A stretch of DNA of 33,165 nt from Oscillospiraceae bacterium (GTDB lineage Bacteria > Bacillota > Clostridia > UMGS1810): the NCBI GenBank assembly GCA_015068825.1, contig SVJU01000019.1, forward strand, positions 1 through 33,165, given 5' to 3'. Within the stretch, counting starts at the first letter, position 1, and each line of letters begins with the position of its first letter. The translations under genes and the position numbers were made by a program. Below, one piece after another: positions 24,009 to 32,826 of the stretch. Under the pieces are notes generated by a model. That model was not told the origin of the DNA. It searched no databases and saw nothing but the letters and a program-made list of their open reading frames with translations.

Positions 24009-24411
24009 AGGTGATGATGAATATGTTTACACATTTGAAGATTCATCAAATCCTATAACAAGTGGTAAATTTGGATTATCTAATGCTGCTGCTACAGGAA
24101 CAACCTATGTAAACAATATCAAAATTTCAAGCGGAAGCATTAACGAAGCTATCAAGCAGACATTTGCAAAAGGAAGCGCAGCAACACTTGAAATTCCTGC
24201 AATGCTTAAAGGCGACATCAAAATTTTATCTGGCATATATACAGATAACAATTTAATGGTTGGTGCAATGGTAAAAGATATTTCTGCTTTTGCAAATTCT
24301 GCTAAGGTTGAAATGTTTACAGACGGTCAGACAGCTGATGCAGATAAAATGAAAACATTTATCTGGAGCGGTCTTGATACATTGTTCCCATTAACTAAAT
24401 CTGCTAAGTAA
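23989..24411 (+). pseudogene. 3' remnant of a different secreted protein
   Basis: This frame opens without a ribosome binding site inside the SLH sequence. From about 24000 it encodes GTLYKGDDEYVYTFEDSS, then GKFGLSNAAATGTTYVNNIKI, which looks like the last strands of a laminin-G/concanavalin-like domain. It ends with ...KMKTFIWSGLDTLFPLTKSAK, a tail common in large clostridial secreted proteins. Its own start and most of its body are missing. It most likely came from a neighbouring gene joined to the SLH gene by deletion, or by an assembly error. Confidence 0.6.
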
Positions 24412-24437
24412 AAAACCTTATAAAATATTAAACTAAA

Positions 24438-24688
24438 AAGGGGCTTTTTGAGGTTTTGGGGTAAAGTTTAATTAATTCTTTCAAATCCCTCAGTCAAAAC
24501 CTAAAGGTTTTGCCAGCTCCCTTTAGGCAAGGGAGCCACGAAAGCCCTCCTTGCCTAAAGGGCGATGATTGCCAGTGGCAATCGGTTATCGCCGACCGAG
24601 TCGGTAGACGAGACGGGGGACCGCCAAAGGCGGTGGGAGGATTTTTTGCGAAAATAGTATATCACCCAAGAATTTATAAAAGCCCCTT
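24438..24688. repeat. MITE-like palindromic element, about 251 bp
   Basis: An 11-bp perfect terminal inverted repeat (24438-24448 with 24678-24688) bounds a run of nested palindromes: 24495-24501/24506-24512, 24516-24521/24531-24536, a 14-bp pair 24519-24532/24549-24562, 24567-24573/24577-24583, 24595-24599/24601-24605, and ACCGCC-AAA-GGCGGT at 24620-24634. The last unit and its flanks match the repeat at 370-400. The element is more GC-rich than its surroundings and encodes no protein. No clear target-site duplication was found. It sits just downstream of the broken SLH region and before the GH5-like gene. Confidence 0.65.
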
Positions 24689-24713
24689 AAAACACATAAA
24701 AGGAGTTTTCAAA

Positions 24714-25811
24714 ATGGATTTAAGATGGAGCATTGACAAAGCGTGGAATTGGTACAACGCAAGACCATGGATAAGAGGCTGTAACTATATGAGCCGTGAC
24801 TGTGCCAACAGAATTGACCAATGGCAGGAGCTTGGTTTTGAAGAAAGATTAAAAACCACTGATGAAGAGCTTTCGCTTGCGGCTTCAATAGGTTTTAATT
24901 CCATAAGAATAATTCCTGAATTTATTGTGTGGTTAAAAGAGCACGATGGCTTTATGGAGCGATTTGAAAGATATCTTGAAGTTGCGCATAAGCACAAAAT
25001 TTCGTGTATGATTGTTTTTGGAAATGATTGTATGCCTCCAAAAGATGAGGCATTAAAAAGGCTTACTTTGGGTGAGCAAAAGGTTGAGTGGGGATATCAT
25101 GGCGGCAGAAAGGTTTCGCAGCACGGAACTTTTTGTGAGCATGGATATCACCTTCTTGATGAACCCGAAATGGCACAAAAGCACTATGAATGGGTTAAAG
25201 AAATTGTTACTAAATATAAAGATGATGATAGAATTATAATGTGGGATGTGTTCAATGAGCCTGGTAACTCAAACAGAAAAAGTATGTCACTTCCGCATTT
25301 GAAAAAGTTTGTTGAAATTATAAGAGAAATTAACCCTGTTCAGCCAATAACTGTTGGAGTTTGGGGAGCAGATATAGATAATTTGTCTGAAATTGAAAGG
25401 TTCGGACTTGATAATTCGGATATTATTTCGTACCACAGTTATGGTGAATTAAAAATTGGAGTGGAAGTTCTTAAAAAACTTAAAAAATTTAAAAGACCTG
25501 TTGTAAATACCGAATGGCTTGCCCGTTGTATGAACAACAATGTTCAGGAAATGTTTCCTATATTCTATCTTGAAAATGTTGGTTGCTATAACTGGGGGTT
25601 TGTTGCGGGAAAATATCAGACCTACGAGCCGTGGAATTCAATATGGGATAAATATGAAAAAGATAAAAACATAAACTGGGACTTTACAAAATGGTTTCAC
25701 GATTTGTACCGCCCCAGCCTTCATCCGTATGATCCAAAGGAAATAGAAATAGTAAAGCACTTTTGCAAATTAGCGGATGAAGAATTTGAAAAAGAAAGAA
25801 ATAATCAGTAA
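24714..25811 (+). CDS. GH5-like (clan GH-A) glycoside hydrolase, cytoplasmic
   Basis: The 365-aa (beta/alpha)8 enzyme lacks a signal peptide. The start at 24714 follows AAAGGAG. Catalytic residues fit clan GH-A: acid/base E182 in WDVFNEPGN and nucleophile E267 in VVNTEWLAR. An early RGCNYM motif, SIGFNSIRI and a late CYNWGFVAGKYQT complete the pattern. It probably trims imported oligosaccharides, since no export signal is seen. Closest assignment is a GH5-like or related beta-glycosidase; the substrate cannot be set. It lies downstream of the palindromic element, possibly with its own promoter, and begins the second group of plus-strand catabolic genes. Confidence 0.82.
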   Translation: MDLRWSIDKAWNWYNARPWIRGCNYMSRDCANRIDQWQELGFEERLKTTDEELSLAASIGFNSIRIIPEFIVWLKEHDGFMERFERYLEVAHKHKISCMIVFGNDCMPPKDEALKRLTLGEQKVEWGYHGGRKVSQHGTFCEHGYHLLDEPEMAQKHYEWVKEIVTKYKDDDRIIMWDVFNEPGNSNRKSMSLPHLKKFVEIIREINPVQPITVGVWGADIDNLSEIERFGLDNSDIISYHSYGELKIGVEVLKKLKKFKRPVVNTEWLARCMNNNVQEMFPIFYLENVGCYNWGFVAGKYQTYEPWNSIWDKYEKDKNINWDFTKWFHDLYRPSLHPYDPKEIEIVKHFCKLADEEFEKERNNQ

Positions 25812-25905
25812 TTGGTTTTAATATACAAATTGTATTTATTAATAAGCAGCTTATGCACAATACAGAAAGTTTTGAAAAATAAGATAAAATTGCGGAGTTG
25901 ATATA

Positions 25906-28101
25906 ATGCATCGAAATTTTAAAAATCGAAATTATAAAAAAATAATATCTTTAATACTGTCTTTATTAATTTTAACTTCATCGTGTGTATTTGCACAAAC
26001 TGATGAGGCATACACAATTACAAAATTAAATGATTATGTTTCAATGTATCATATTACCTCCAAAGCACAAAAAAACCTTGGCGTTAAGGGTGGCGAGGGC
26101 GCACAGCTTGTGTTTTCAATGGATATGTCGCATCAAAACGAAGATAATATGCTTCTTGCAAACGATACCGTTGGAGTTTACCGTTCAACTGATAACGGCA
26201 AAAGCTGGATACCATCAAGCGACGGCTTGGAGTGGACAACCGTAAACACAGTAAGATATGATGTTGATGACGATAAAATTGCCTATGCTTATGTTGCAAC
26301 ACCATCGAACGAAGCAGTAAGGGTAAACCGCTTTAAAAATACAGGCCTTTACAAATCTGTTGACGGCGGAAAAAGCTGGACACAAAAACTCATTCTTTGT
26401 GCAGAAAAAGCTTACGGTACTTTTATTGCACAAGGCTCAAAGAATGAAGATGGTACAAGAAATCTTTATACTGCCGCACAAAAAATTAAGGATGATAGTA
26501 CATCTGCACAAGATGAGTATGTTGGAGTTTTTAAATCTGTTGATAGCGGTGAAACTTTTAAATGTGTTGGTCTTAAGGACAGAAATGTAAATTCGATTTA
26601 TGCAGATTTATTCTCCGGTCTTGTAATTGTTGCATCTGATAAAGGTATTGATGTAAGCTTTGATAATGGCGAAAGCTGGACACAAAAAAACAATGGATTA
26701 ACTTCATCTTATGCAACTGCGGTTACGGTAAATCCCAAAAATAAAAATCACTGGATAATAGGCATTAAAGATAACGGTGCCAAACTGTGGCAGACTCTTG
26801 ATTCTGGCGAAAGCTGGGCACAAATAAATATGTCAAAAAATATTGGTTCAGAAGTGAGTGTTTTTTCGCATCTTCAGTTTGCTGTTATAGATGAATTAGA
26901 AAATCCGCGACTTTTTATAAACGCAAGCAGATGTTCTAAACCAAATCGCTACAGTGATGATTTTGGTGTAACTTTAAAAATACCTTCATTTAATGTTGAA
27001 GGAACTTATGGACTTTTAAATGAATATACAGGATATTATCCAACTGAATTTTGCATAAACCCAAACAATACAAAAGAAGTTTTTACATCTAAAATAACAC
27101 CATACAAATCTATTGATGGTGGCGAAAGCTTTGCTTTTTCTGGCTCGGGATATTCAGGATATCTTGGTTATGACTGGATTTTTGATGAAAACGGTGCAAT
27201 AAAATATATGTCTATTGCCGATTTAGGCTTTGTTAAATTTGAGGACAGCATAGATACTCTTTATCCTGTTGCCCAAAAAACAATATTGCCTTCAATTACA
27301 AGTGTTACACCAAGTGCGGGAGGCGAAAAAATATCGTGGGCAAAAAGTTCAACAAGCATTGCAATCGACCCGAATAACAGTTTGCATGGCTTTGTTACAA
27401 TGGGTGGATATATTTATTCAAATCCTTCAACCATTATGGAAACAAACGATGGCTTTGAAACCTTTACAGAATTTACATCGCTTAATCAAAAGGTTATTGA
27501 TGAGGGCAAGGATTTGTCATTTGTAAAATATAATAAAGATAATCCTGATGTAATTTATACCGATTATTTTACATCATTTGACAATGGTAAAACATGGCAG
27601 GAAAATTCAAGAAGAATAAAAGCGATTTCGCCTTTTGATCAAAATGTGGTTTATACTATTGATAATTATGAGGTTTTTAAATCAACTGATTGTGGTAAAA
27701 ACTGGGAAACTACAAATGTAACACTTTTTGAAAATGCAGTAGGTACATATAAAGAATTTGTTGCTGATCTTTTTTATGAAGATGTTTTGTGGGCTGCCTC
27801 GCATAATGATGTTTACAGAGTGGATCTTAAAAATAAGAATATAGATAAAAGATCAAGTTTTATTGGAAGATTCAATACATCTTTGGAGTTTATGGGCTTT
27901 GCACAAAATCCATGCCTTAAAAACCATATTGTTGTTACTCTTCGTGATTTTAACGCAGGCGGATTTTATGTATATGAATCTTACGACTCTGGTAAAAACT
28001 TTTTGCTTGTAGAAGAAATTCCATACTATTCCGGAGCAGGTAAGGTTAAATTTACTTCCGATGGTAAAAGATTGTTTTTGGGAACTCCTATTTTTGCTTG
28101 A
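25906..28101 (+). CDS. Secreted Asp-box beta-propeller glycosidase-like protein (GH74-like), copy 2
   Basis: The 731-aa exported protein is a divergent paralogue of the protein at 19978. A signal peptide ends near VFA (about residue 30). About ten Asp-boxes are visible (RSTDNGKSW, KSVDGGKSW, VSFDNGESW, TSFDNGKTW, KSTDCGKNW and others). D87 (ANDTVGVYRS) and D439 (IADLGFVKF) align with the putative catalytic Asp pair of copy 1. The N-terminal extension and acidic tail of copy 1 are absent. The frame ends in LFLGTPIFA, where copy 1 continues for the last propeller strand, so about 10-15 C-terminal residues may be lost at the junction with the next gene. Substrate unknown; a branched plant glucan or pectin is plausible. 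Confidence 0.75.
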   Translation: MHRNFKNRNYKKIISLILSLLILTSSCVFAQTDEAYTITKLNDYVSMYHITSKAQKNLGVKGGEGAQLVFSMDMSHQNEDNMLLANDTVGVYRSTDNGKSWIPSSDGLEWTTVNTVRYDVDDDKIAYAYVATPSNEAVRVNRFKNTGLYKSVDGGKSWTQKLILCAEKAYGTFIAQGSKNEDGTRNLYTAAQKIKDDSTSAQDEYVGVFKSVDSGETFKCVGLKDRNVNSIYADLFSGLVIVASDKGIDVSFDNGESWTQKNNGLTSSYATAVTVNPKNKNHWIIGIKDNGAKLWQTLDSGESWAQINMSKNIGSEVSVFSHLQFAVIDELENPRLFINASRCSKPNRYSDDFGVTLKIPSFNVEGTYGLLNEYTGYYPTEFCINPNNTKEVFTSKITPYKSIDGGESFAFSGSGYSGYLGYDWIFDENGAIKYMSIADLGFVKFEDSIDTLYPVAQKTILPSITSVTPSAGGEKISWAKSSTSIAIDPNNSLHGFVTMGGYIYSNPSTIMETNDGFETFTEFTSLNQKVIDEGKDLSFVKYNKDNPDVIYTDYFTSFDNGKTWQENSRRIKAISPFDQNVVYTIDNYEVFKSTDCGKNWETTNVTLFENAVGTYKEFVADLFYEDVLWAASHNDVYRVDLKNKNIDKRSSFIGRFNTSLEFMGFAQNPCLKNHIVVTLRDFNAGGFYVYESYDSGKNFLLVEEIPYYSGAGKVKFTSDGKRLFLGTPIFA

Positions 28102-29083
28102 AGGCTTTGGCTGGTATGAAGAAAATAAAAGCCTTATAAGAGTGCCTGAAAGACTTCTTGATAAATTTAACGAAAATATGAAAGAAATTTGCCGTGATTG
28201 TGCAGGTGGTAGTGTGCGTTTCAGAACCAACACCAAAAAAATGGCAGTAAAATGCAAGTTTGGTTTTAAAAGAGAAAGTGCAACAAACACACAGTCTTGC
28301 GATGCAGGCTTTGATTTATACAGAATTTGTAATGGTGAATATCAGTTTGTTGGCACCTTCAGACCAAATCTTAACGAAAACTTTATCGATATGGAAAGAA
28401 ATATAACCGATGAAGATAAGGTGTATGACTATGTTTTGTATATGCCCATTATGTCGTATGTAGAAGATTTTAGTGTGGGTTTTGAAAAAGATTCAGTAAT
28501 TGAAAAAGCAACTGAAAGAAAAGATAAAAGAAGGGTTGTTGTTTACGGCTCATCTATATCGCAGGGCGGATGCGCATCAAGGCCGGGACTTTCGTATCCA
28601 TCAATTCTTTCAAGAATGCTTGGTGTAGAATTTATAAACCTTGGCTTTGCAGGAAACTGTCTTGGTGAAGAATTTTTGGCAAAAGAAATTGCAAAGCTTA
28701 ATTTTGATGCATTTATTATGGAGTATGATGAAAATACGCCTGATGCAGCACATCTTTTAAAAACACATCAAAGCTTTTTTGAAATTATAAGAAAAGCTCA
28801 TAATAATATTCCGATTATTATAATGACAAAGCCTGATTTTCGTCACAATGTAAGAAAAGATATTGCAAAACGAAGAGAAATTATTTATGCTACATATAAA
28901 AATGCAGTTGAAAAAGGCGATAAAAATGTGTATTATATAGACGGAAGAGAAATGTTCCCCGATGATATAAGGGGCGATTTTTCAAATGACACAACACATC
29001 CTAATGATATGGGATTTTATAAGATGGCAAATAAAATTTATCCTGTATTAAAAAGAGAACTTAATATTCATAATTTCATATAA
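28061..29083 (+). CDS. SGNH/GDSL-type esterase (GxDLY N-terminal domain)
   Basis: The protein has a beta-sandwich N-terminal part with the motif GFDLY (about residues 83-87) and a C-terminal SGNH hydrolase domain. Block I is YGSSISQGG with the nucleophile Ser, block III is GFAGN, and block V is DTTHPNDMG with the catalytic Asp/His. Such enzymes remove acetyl or similar esters from glycans. The start is uncertain: the first in-frame ATG (28061) and a TTG at 28094 both lie inside the preceding gene, and neither has a convincing ribosome binding site. The usual first residues of this family look shortened. Expression may depend on coupling, or the 5' end may be fused to the truncated upstream gene. 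Confidence 0.8.
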   Translation: MVKDCFWELLFLLEGFGWYEENKSLIRVPERLLDKFNENMKEICRDCAGGSVRFRTNTKKMAVKCKFGFKRESATNTQSCDAGFDLYRICNGEYQFVGTFRPNLNENFIDMERNITDEDKVYDYVLYMPIMSYVEDFSVGFEKDSVIEKATERKDKRRVVVYGSSISQGGCASRPGLSYPSILSRMLGVEFINLGFAGNCLGEEFLAKEIAKLNFDAFIMEYDENTPDAAHLLKTHQSFFEIIRKAHNNIPIIIMTKPDFRHNVRKDIAKRREIIYATYKNAVEKGDKNVYYIDGREMFPDDIRGDFSNDTTHPNDMGFYKMANKIYPVLKRELNIHNFI

Positions 29084-29092
29084 GGAGTTATT

Positions 29093-30571
29093 ATGACTTT
29101 AATTATTGTATTGTTAGGCTTTCTTGCAGTATTTTTTCTTGTAAAGGGCTGGGTAAATAAATATTCTTTTCTTGCAGTGGGCATGATGCTTTCTATGGTA
29201 CTTTTTATATTAAGCTCAATGCTTATTGTTAATGTTTTGGATTATAGCCATGTAGGTTTTATTTACAGCGAAAAATATTTTCTTAATTTTGTAAAGCGAA
29301 GTCTTAACCATTTTTTAATAGTAAGAATTTTTAATATATCAATTGCACTTTATATGATTAGTTTAGTATCATTTGTGTCGGCGTATTTTAAAAATACCTT
29401 TGAAAAATTCAGTTTTAAAAAAGTATTAAAAAAGATATGTATATTTATTTTCCCCATCTTGTATGTTGTTTTTTACGATAAACAAACAACATGGTATTTT
29501 TATAATGCAATTTTAAACGGAAATCTTTCGTATTTTGTTATTGCAATTATAGATATTATGTTTTATATCGTTCTTGTTGTTTATTCGTTATGGCCGTTTG
29601 TATATGTGCTTATTAAAAGGAACAAGATAACCTTAAAACACAAAAAAAGACAGATTTTTGGTGTTGGACTTTTTACATTGTCGCTTGATGTTATTTTCTT
29701 TCTTGTTTACACATTTTTAAATGTAAGGGGATTTTATTTTGCAGAAAAAACAGAAAACATTCTAAGGGTAACAAGGCTTTCAACACTTAATGAAAAAGAA
29801 TATTTTGTGCTTTTATTTGCAATGCTTATAGTTATAACAGTATTTTTTATTGCAGTTTTCAAATTTGATATAGCACCTAAAAGAGGCTTTCTTGTAAGAT
29901 ATGTTTATGCAAAAAATATGCAAAAAACAAACAAGAATTTTTTAAATATTTTTCATTCGGTTAAAAAGACTATTTTTATGTATAAAATTCTTGTTGAAAA
30001 AGCACTTAATTCTGATTTGGAAGACAATAAGCAAACCCTTATTCAGTTAAGGGATGAAATGGATAAGTATATTTCAAGGCTTTCTGAAATGCAGGGAATT
30101 AACAATGACCCTGAAATTTTTATGGAAAAGGTAAAAATTTCGGATGTTATAGACGAAATTCTACAAAATTATAAAGTGAAGGATAATAATGTGATTGTTA
30201 AGAAAACAGAATGTGAAAATGCTATTATTGAGGCAGACAGCTTTTATCTTTGCGATGCACTTGATAATCTTATAAAAAATTCTGTTGAGGCAATAAAAAG
30301 AAAAGGCAACTTAGGAAGCGTTTTAATAAGTGCCAACTGTGAGCACGAATGGGTTGTTGTGCGTATTAAAGACGATGGCGAAGGAATAGAAAAGAAAAAC
30401 TTAAAAAACATTTTCAAGCCATTTGTAACAACCAAATCACGACTTACAAACTGGGGACTTGGGCTTCCTTATACAATGAAAATTATTAAAATACATTTGG
30501 GAAGAATGTATATAGAAAGTACATTCGGCGAGGGTACAACAATAACCGTTTTACTACCAAGAATTGCGTAG
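29093..30571 (+). CDS. Membrane-bound sensor histidine kinase
   Basis: The 492-aa protein has an N-terminal region with about seven to eight hydrophobic helices (residues 1-260). A dimerisation helix follows with the likely phospho-acceptor H288 in NIFHSVKK. A C-terminal HATPase domain shows DNLIKNSVEAI (N box), DDGEGI (G1), FKPFVTTK (F box), WGLGLPY (G2) and GEGTTITVLLP. A GGAGTT site lies upstream of 29093. It is followed by its response regulator after 32 nt and follows the esterase after nine, so it is embedded in the glycan operon. It may sense a membrane or external signal linked to substrate. The membrane domain matches no sensor I can name. Confidence 0.87.
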   Translation: MTLIIVLLGFLAVFFLVKGWVNKYSFLAVGMMLSMVLFILSSMLIVNVLDYSHVGFIYSEKYFLNFVKRSLNHFLIVRIFNISIALYMISLVSFVSAYFKNTFEKFSFKKVLKKICIFIFPILYVVFYDKQTTWYFYNAILNGNLSYFVIAIIDIMFYIVLVVYSLWPFVYVLIKRNKITLKHKKRQIFGVGLFTLSLDVIFFLVYTFLNVRGFYFAEKTENILRVTRLSTLNEKEYFVLLFAMLIVITVFFIAVFKFDIAPKRGFLVRYVYAKNMQKTNKNFLNIFHSVKKTIFMYKILVEKALNSDLEDNKQTLIQLRDEMDKYISRLSEMQGINNDPEIFMEKVKISDVIDEILQNYKVKDNNVIVKKTECENAIIEADSFYLCDALDNLIKNSVEAIKRKGNLGSVLISANCEHEWVVVRIKDDGEGIEKKNLKNIFKPFVTTKSRLTNWGLGLPYTMKIIKIHLGRMYIESTFGEGTTITVLLPRIA

Positions 30572-30603
30572 TACGTTTTTTAGCCGAAAGGGGATTTTGT
30601 TTT

Positions 30604-31278
30604 ATGTCAAGTATAAAAATAATAATAGTAGACGATATGCCACAGGTTGTTGATTATTACAAAATGGTGCTTGAGGGTGAAAGAGATTTTGAAATTATAG
30701 GCTTTGCAAATTCAGGCAAAGAAGCTGTTTTAAAGGTTTCTAAATTAAAACCCGATGTTGTGCTTATGGATGTGCAGATGGAAACCGATGATGCAGGTAT
30801 TGTGGCTACCAAAAAAATAAAAGAATTAAATCCCGAAGTTAAGGTTATTATGCTTACTGCACATAACGACAGTTCAAATATTACAGAATCCTTTGTAGCA
30901 GGGGCGTCTGATTTTCTTGTTAACAACTCATCTATTATGGAAATAATAAGTACAATAAAAGATACTGTAAGAGAAAACAATCAGAAGCACGATATAAACA
31001 AAGCTATTGTAGATGAGGTTGTTAAGCTTAAAAGCGAAAAAGAAAGCCTTATTTATGTGCTTAATCTTATATCGAGGCTTTCAAAGAGCGAAATCCAGAT
31101 TTTAAAGCTTATATGCCAGGGTAAATCATACCGTCAGATTTCGGTTGAAAGAGTTGTTGAAGAGGTAACAATACGTTCAATGGTGAATAAAATGAAGAAA
31201 AAGCTTGAGGTTAATTCTTTAAGTCAGATTACCGATACTTTGAAAAAGAACGATATTTTTAATAAACTTTTTGATTAA
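30604..31278 (+). CDS. Response regulator with LuxR-type output, atypical receiver
   Basis: This 224-aa two-domain regulator has receiver residues D10, D11, D56 (VLMDVQM) and T85 (LTAH). The conserved signalling Lys after the fifth strand is replaced by N107 (FLVNNSS). The C-terminal helix-turn-helix (about residues 155-215, LSKSEIQILKLICQGKSYRQIS) is of NarL/LuxR type. It is paired with the kinase gene upstream. Phosphorylation is still plausible because the acceptor Asp is present, but the relay to output may be altered. Its targets may be this cluster; no binding site was identified. Confidence 0.88.
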   Translation: MSSIKIIIVDDMPQVVDYYKMVLEGERDFEIIGFANSGKEAVLKVSKLKPDVVLMDVQMETDDAGIVATKKIKELNPEVKVIMLTAHNDSSNITESFVAGASDFLVNNSSIMEIISTIKDTVRENNQKHDINKAIVDEVVKLKSEKESLIYVLNLISRLSKSEIQILKLICQGKSYRQISVERVVEEVTIRSMVNKMKKKLEVNSLSQITDTLKKNDIFNKLFD

Positions 31279-31292
31279 AAAGAGGATTTGTT

Positions 31293-32813
31293 ATGATAAA
31301 TATTGTAAAAACCAAACCCGAAATTTATGTAAGAAAAAACGATATATGGAGTTTGAATAAAAACAATGTAACAATAGAAAAAAATAGCGAAATTTTCGTA
31401 CAAAGCAGTGAAAAAATAGAATTTGTAAAGCTTTTGTGGAAAAGCAACAAGGATTTATGCGGTAAGGTTATGGGAGATGTGTATGAGCGTTCTTATTCAG
31501 ACCTTGAATGGAAAAATATAGATGTAAAAAGAACAATGCCTTGGTATTTTGTTTTGGATAACAATAAAAAAGTGTATTTGTTTGGTGTAAAAACAAACGC
31601 CAATGCAATATGCTTTTTTAAATGCTCAAAAAACGAAATTACTCTCTTTTTAGATGTAAGATGCGGCGGTGATGGTGTTGATTTAAACGGCAGAATTTTA
31701 AAAGCTGCAACACTTTGTTATATGGAAAGCGAAAAGAATGCTTTTGATGCCTTGGGTGATTTTTGCTCTTTAATGTGTGATAAACCAAGATATATAAAAA
31801 CACCTGTTTATGGCGGAAATGACTGGTATTGTAATTATGGTGAAAATAGCTACGAAAAAATAATTCTTCATACAAAAAGAGTGGTTGAGTGCGCACCAAA
31901 AAATGCACCAAAACCGTATATGGTTATTGATGACGGCTGGCAGATATGCTCTAAAAATGCAAATGTTTTAGATACTCAAGGGCCGTGGAAATATGCAAAT
32001 TCCAAGTTTAAGGATATGAAAAAACTGGCACAGGAAATAACAAATCTTGGTGCAATTCCTGGACTTTGGTATAGACCCCTTAAAACAAGCGAATATGTAC
32101 CGGATGATGCGTATATTCACTACATATCAAAAAGTGTAGCTTTAGATCCAAGTCATCCATATTGTAAAAAAATGATTGAGGAAGATGCAAAAACAATAGC
32201 ATCGTGGGGATATAAGCTTATTAAATTTGATTTTTCTACTTACGATATGTTTGGCGAATACGGAAAAGATTTTGATGATACAATAACTCCTGACGGCTGG
32301 CATTTTTATGATACAAGTAAAACATCTGCCGAGATTGTAAAGGATTTTTATAATCTTGTAAGAAATAGTGTCGGAGAAGATGTTGTACTTATAGGTTGCA
32401 ATACAATAGGGCATTTGTCGGCAGGAATTGTTGATATGCACCGAATTGGCGACGATACAAGTGGCTACGACTGGCAAAGGGTTGTAGGTTATGGCGTTAA
32501 TACCCTTGCATTCAGGCTTTGTCAGAATAAAACATTTTTTACTGCCGATGCAGACTGTGTTGGTATAATGGGCAAAATTGACTGGCAAAAAAACCAAAAA
32601 TGGCTTGATTTATTATCTAAAAGCTCAACAGCTTTGTTTGTTTCAATACATGATGATGCCTATACAGATGAAGTTAAAAATGACATAAAAAATGCTTTTG
32701 AGGAATGTGTTAATAGTTTTGGTAAAAAGTTAATCCCTCTTGACTGGAAAGAAAATAAAATTCCTCAAAAATGGCAGTGGGGCGATAAAGTTATTGAATA
32801 TAGGTGGCATTAA
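31293..32813 (+). CDS. GH36-like alpha-galactosidase family protein
   Basis: The 506-aa clan GH-D enzyme has an N-terminal beta region (about 1-165) and a (beta/alpha)8 domain (about 165-460). The nucleophile is D313 in IKFDFSTYD and the acid/base D387/D388 in RIGDDTSG. MVIDDGW and GLWYRPL in the barrel are typical of GH36 and raffinose-synthase-type proteins. It has no signal peptide, so it acts on imported oligosaccharides, probably removing alpha-galactosyl or related side chains. It is shorter than many GH36 enzymes (about 700 aa), as in divergent clostridial members. It follows the response regulator by 14 nt and precedes the GH2 gene by 13. Confidence 0.82.
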   Translation: MINIVKTKPEIYVRKNDIWSLNKNNVTIEKNSEIFVQSSEKIEFVKLLWKSNKDLCGKVMGDVYERSYSDLEWKNIDVKRTMPWYFVLDNNKKVYLFGVKTNANAICFFKCSKNEITLFLDVRCGGDGVDLNGRILKAATLCYMESEKNAFDALGDFCSLMCDKPRYIKTPVYGGNDWYCNYGENSYEKIILHTKRVVECAPKNAPKPYMVIDDGWQICSKNANVLDTQGPWKYANSKFKDMKKLAQEITNLGAIPGLWYRPLKTSEYVPDDAYIHYISKSVALDPSHPYCKKMIEEDAKTIASWGYKLIKFDFSTYDMFGEYGKDFDDTITPDGWHFYDTSKTSAEIVKDFYNLVRNSVGEDVVLIGCNTIGHLSAGIVDMHRIGDDTSGYDWQRVVGYGVNTLAFRLCQNKTFFTADADCVGIMGKIDWQKNQKWLDLLSKSSTALFVSIHDDAYTDEVKNDIKNAFEECVNSFGKKLIPLDWKENKIPQKWQWGDKVIEYRWH

Positions 32814-32826
32814 AAGGAGAAAAGTT

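Noticed and set aside
24438-24688. CRISPR array or tRNA-like element in the palindromic region
   Set aside because: The units differ in sequence and spacing and have no regular spacers or tRNA cloverleaf.
26030-26590. Small frames inside the second propeller gene
   Set aside because: They are shifted-frame shadows of a long, domain-rich gene and lack initiation signals.
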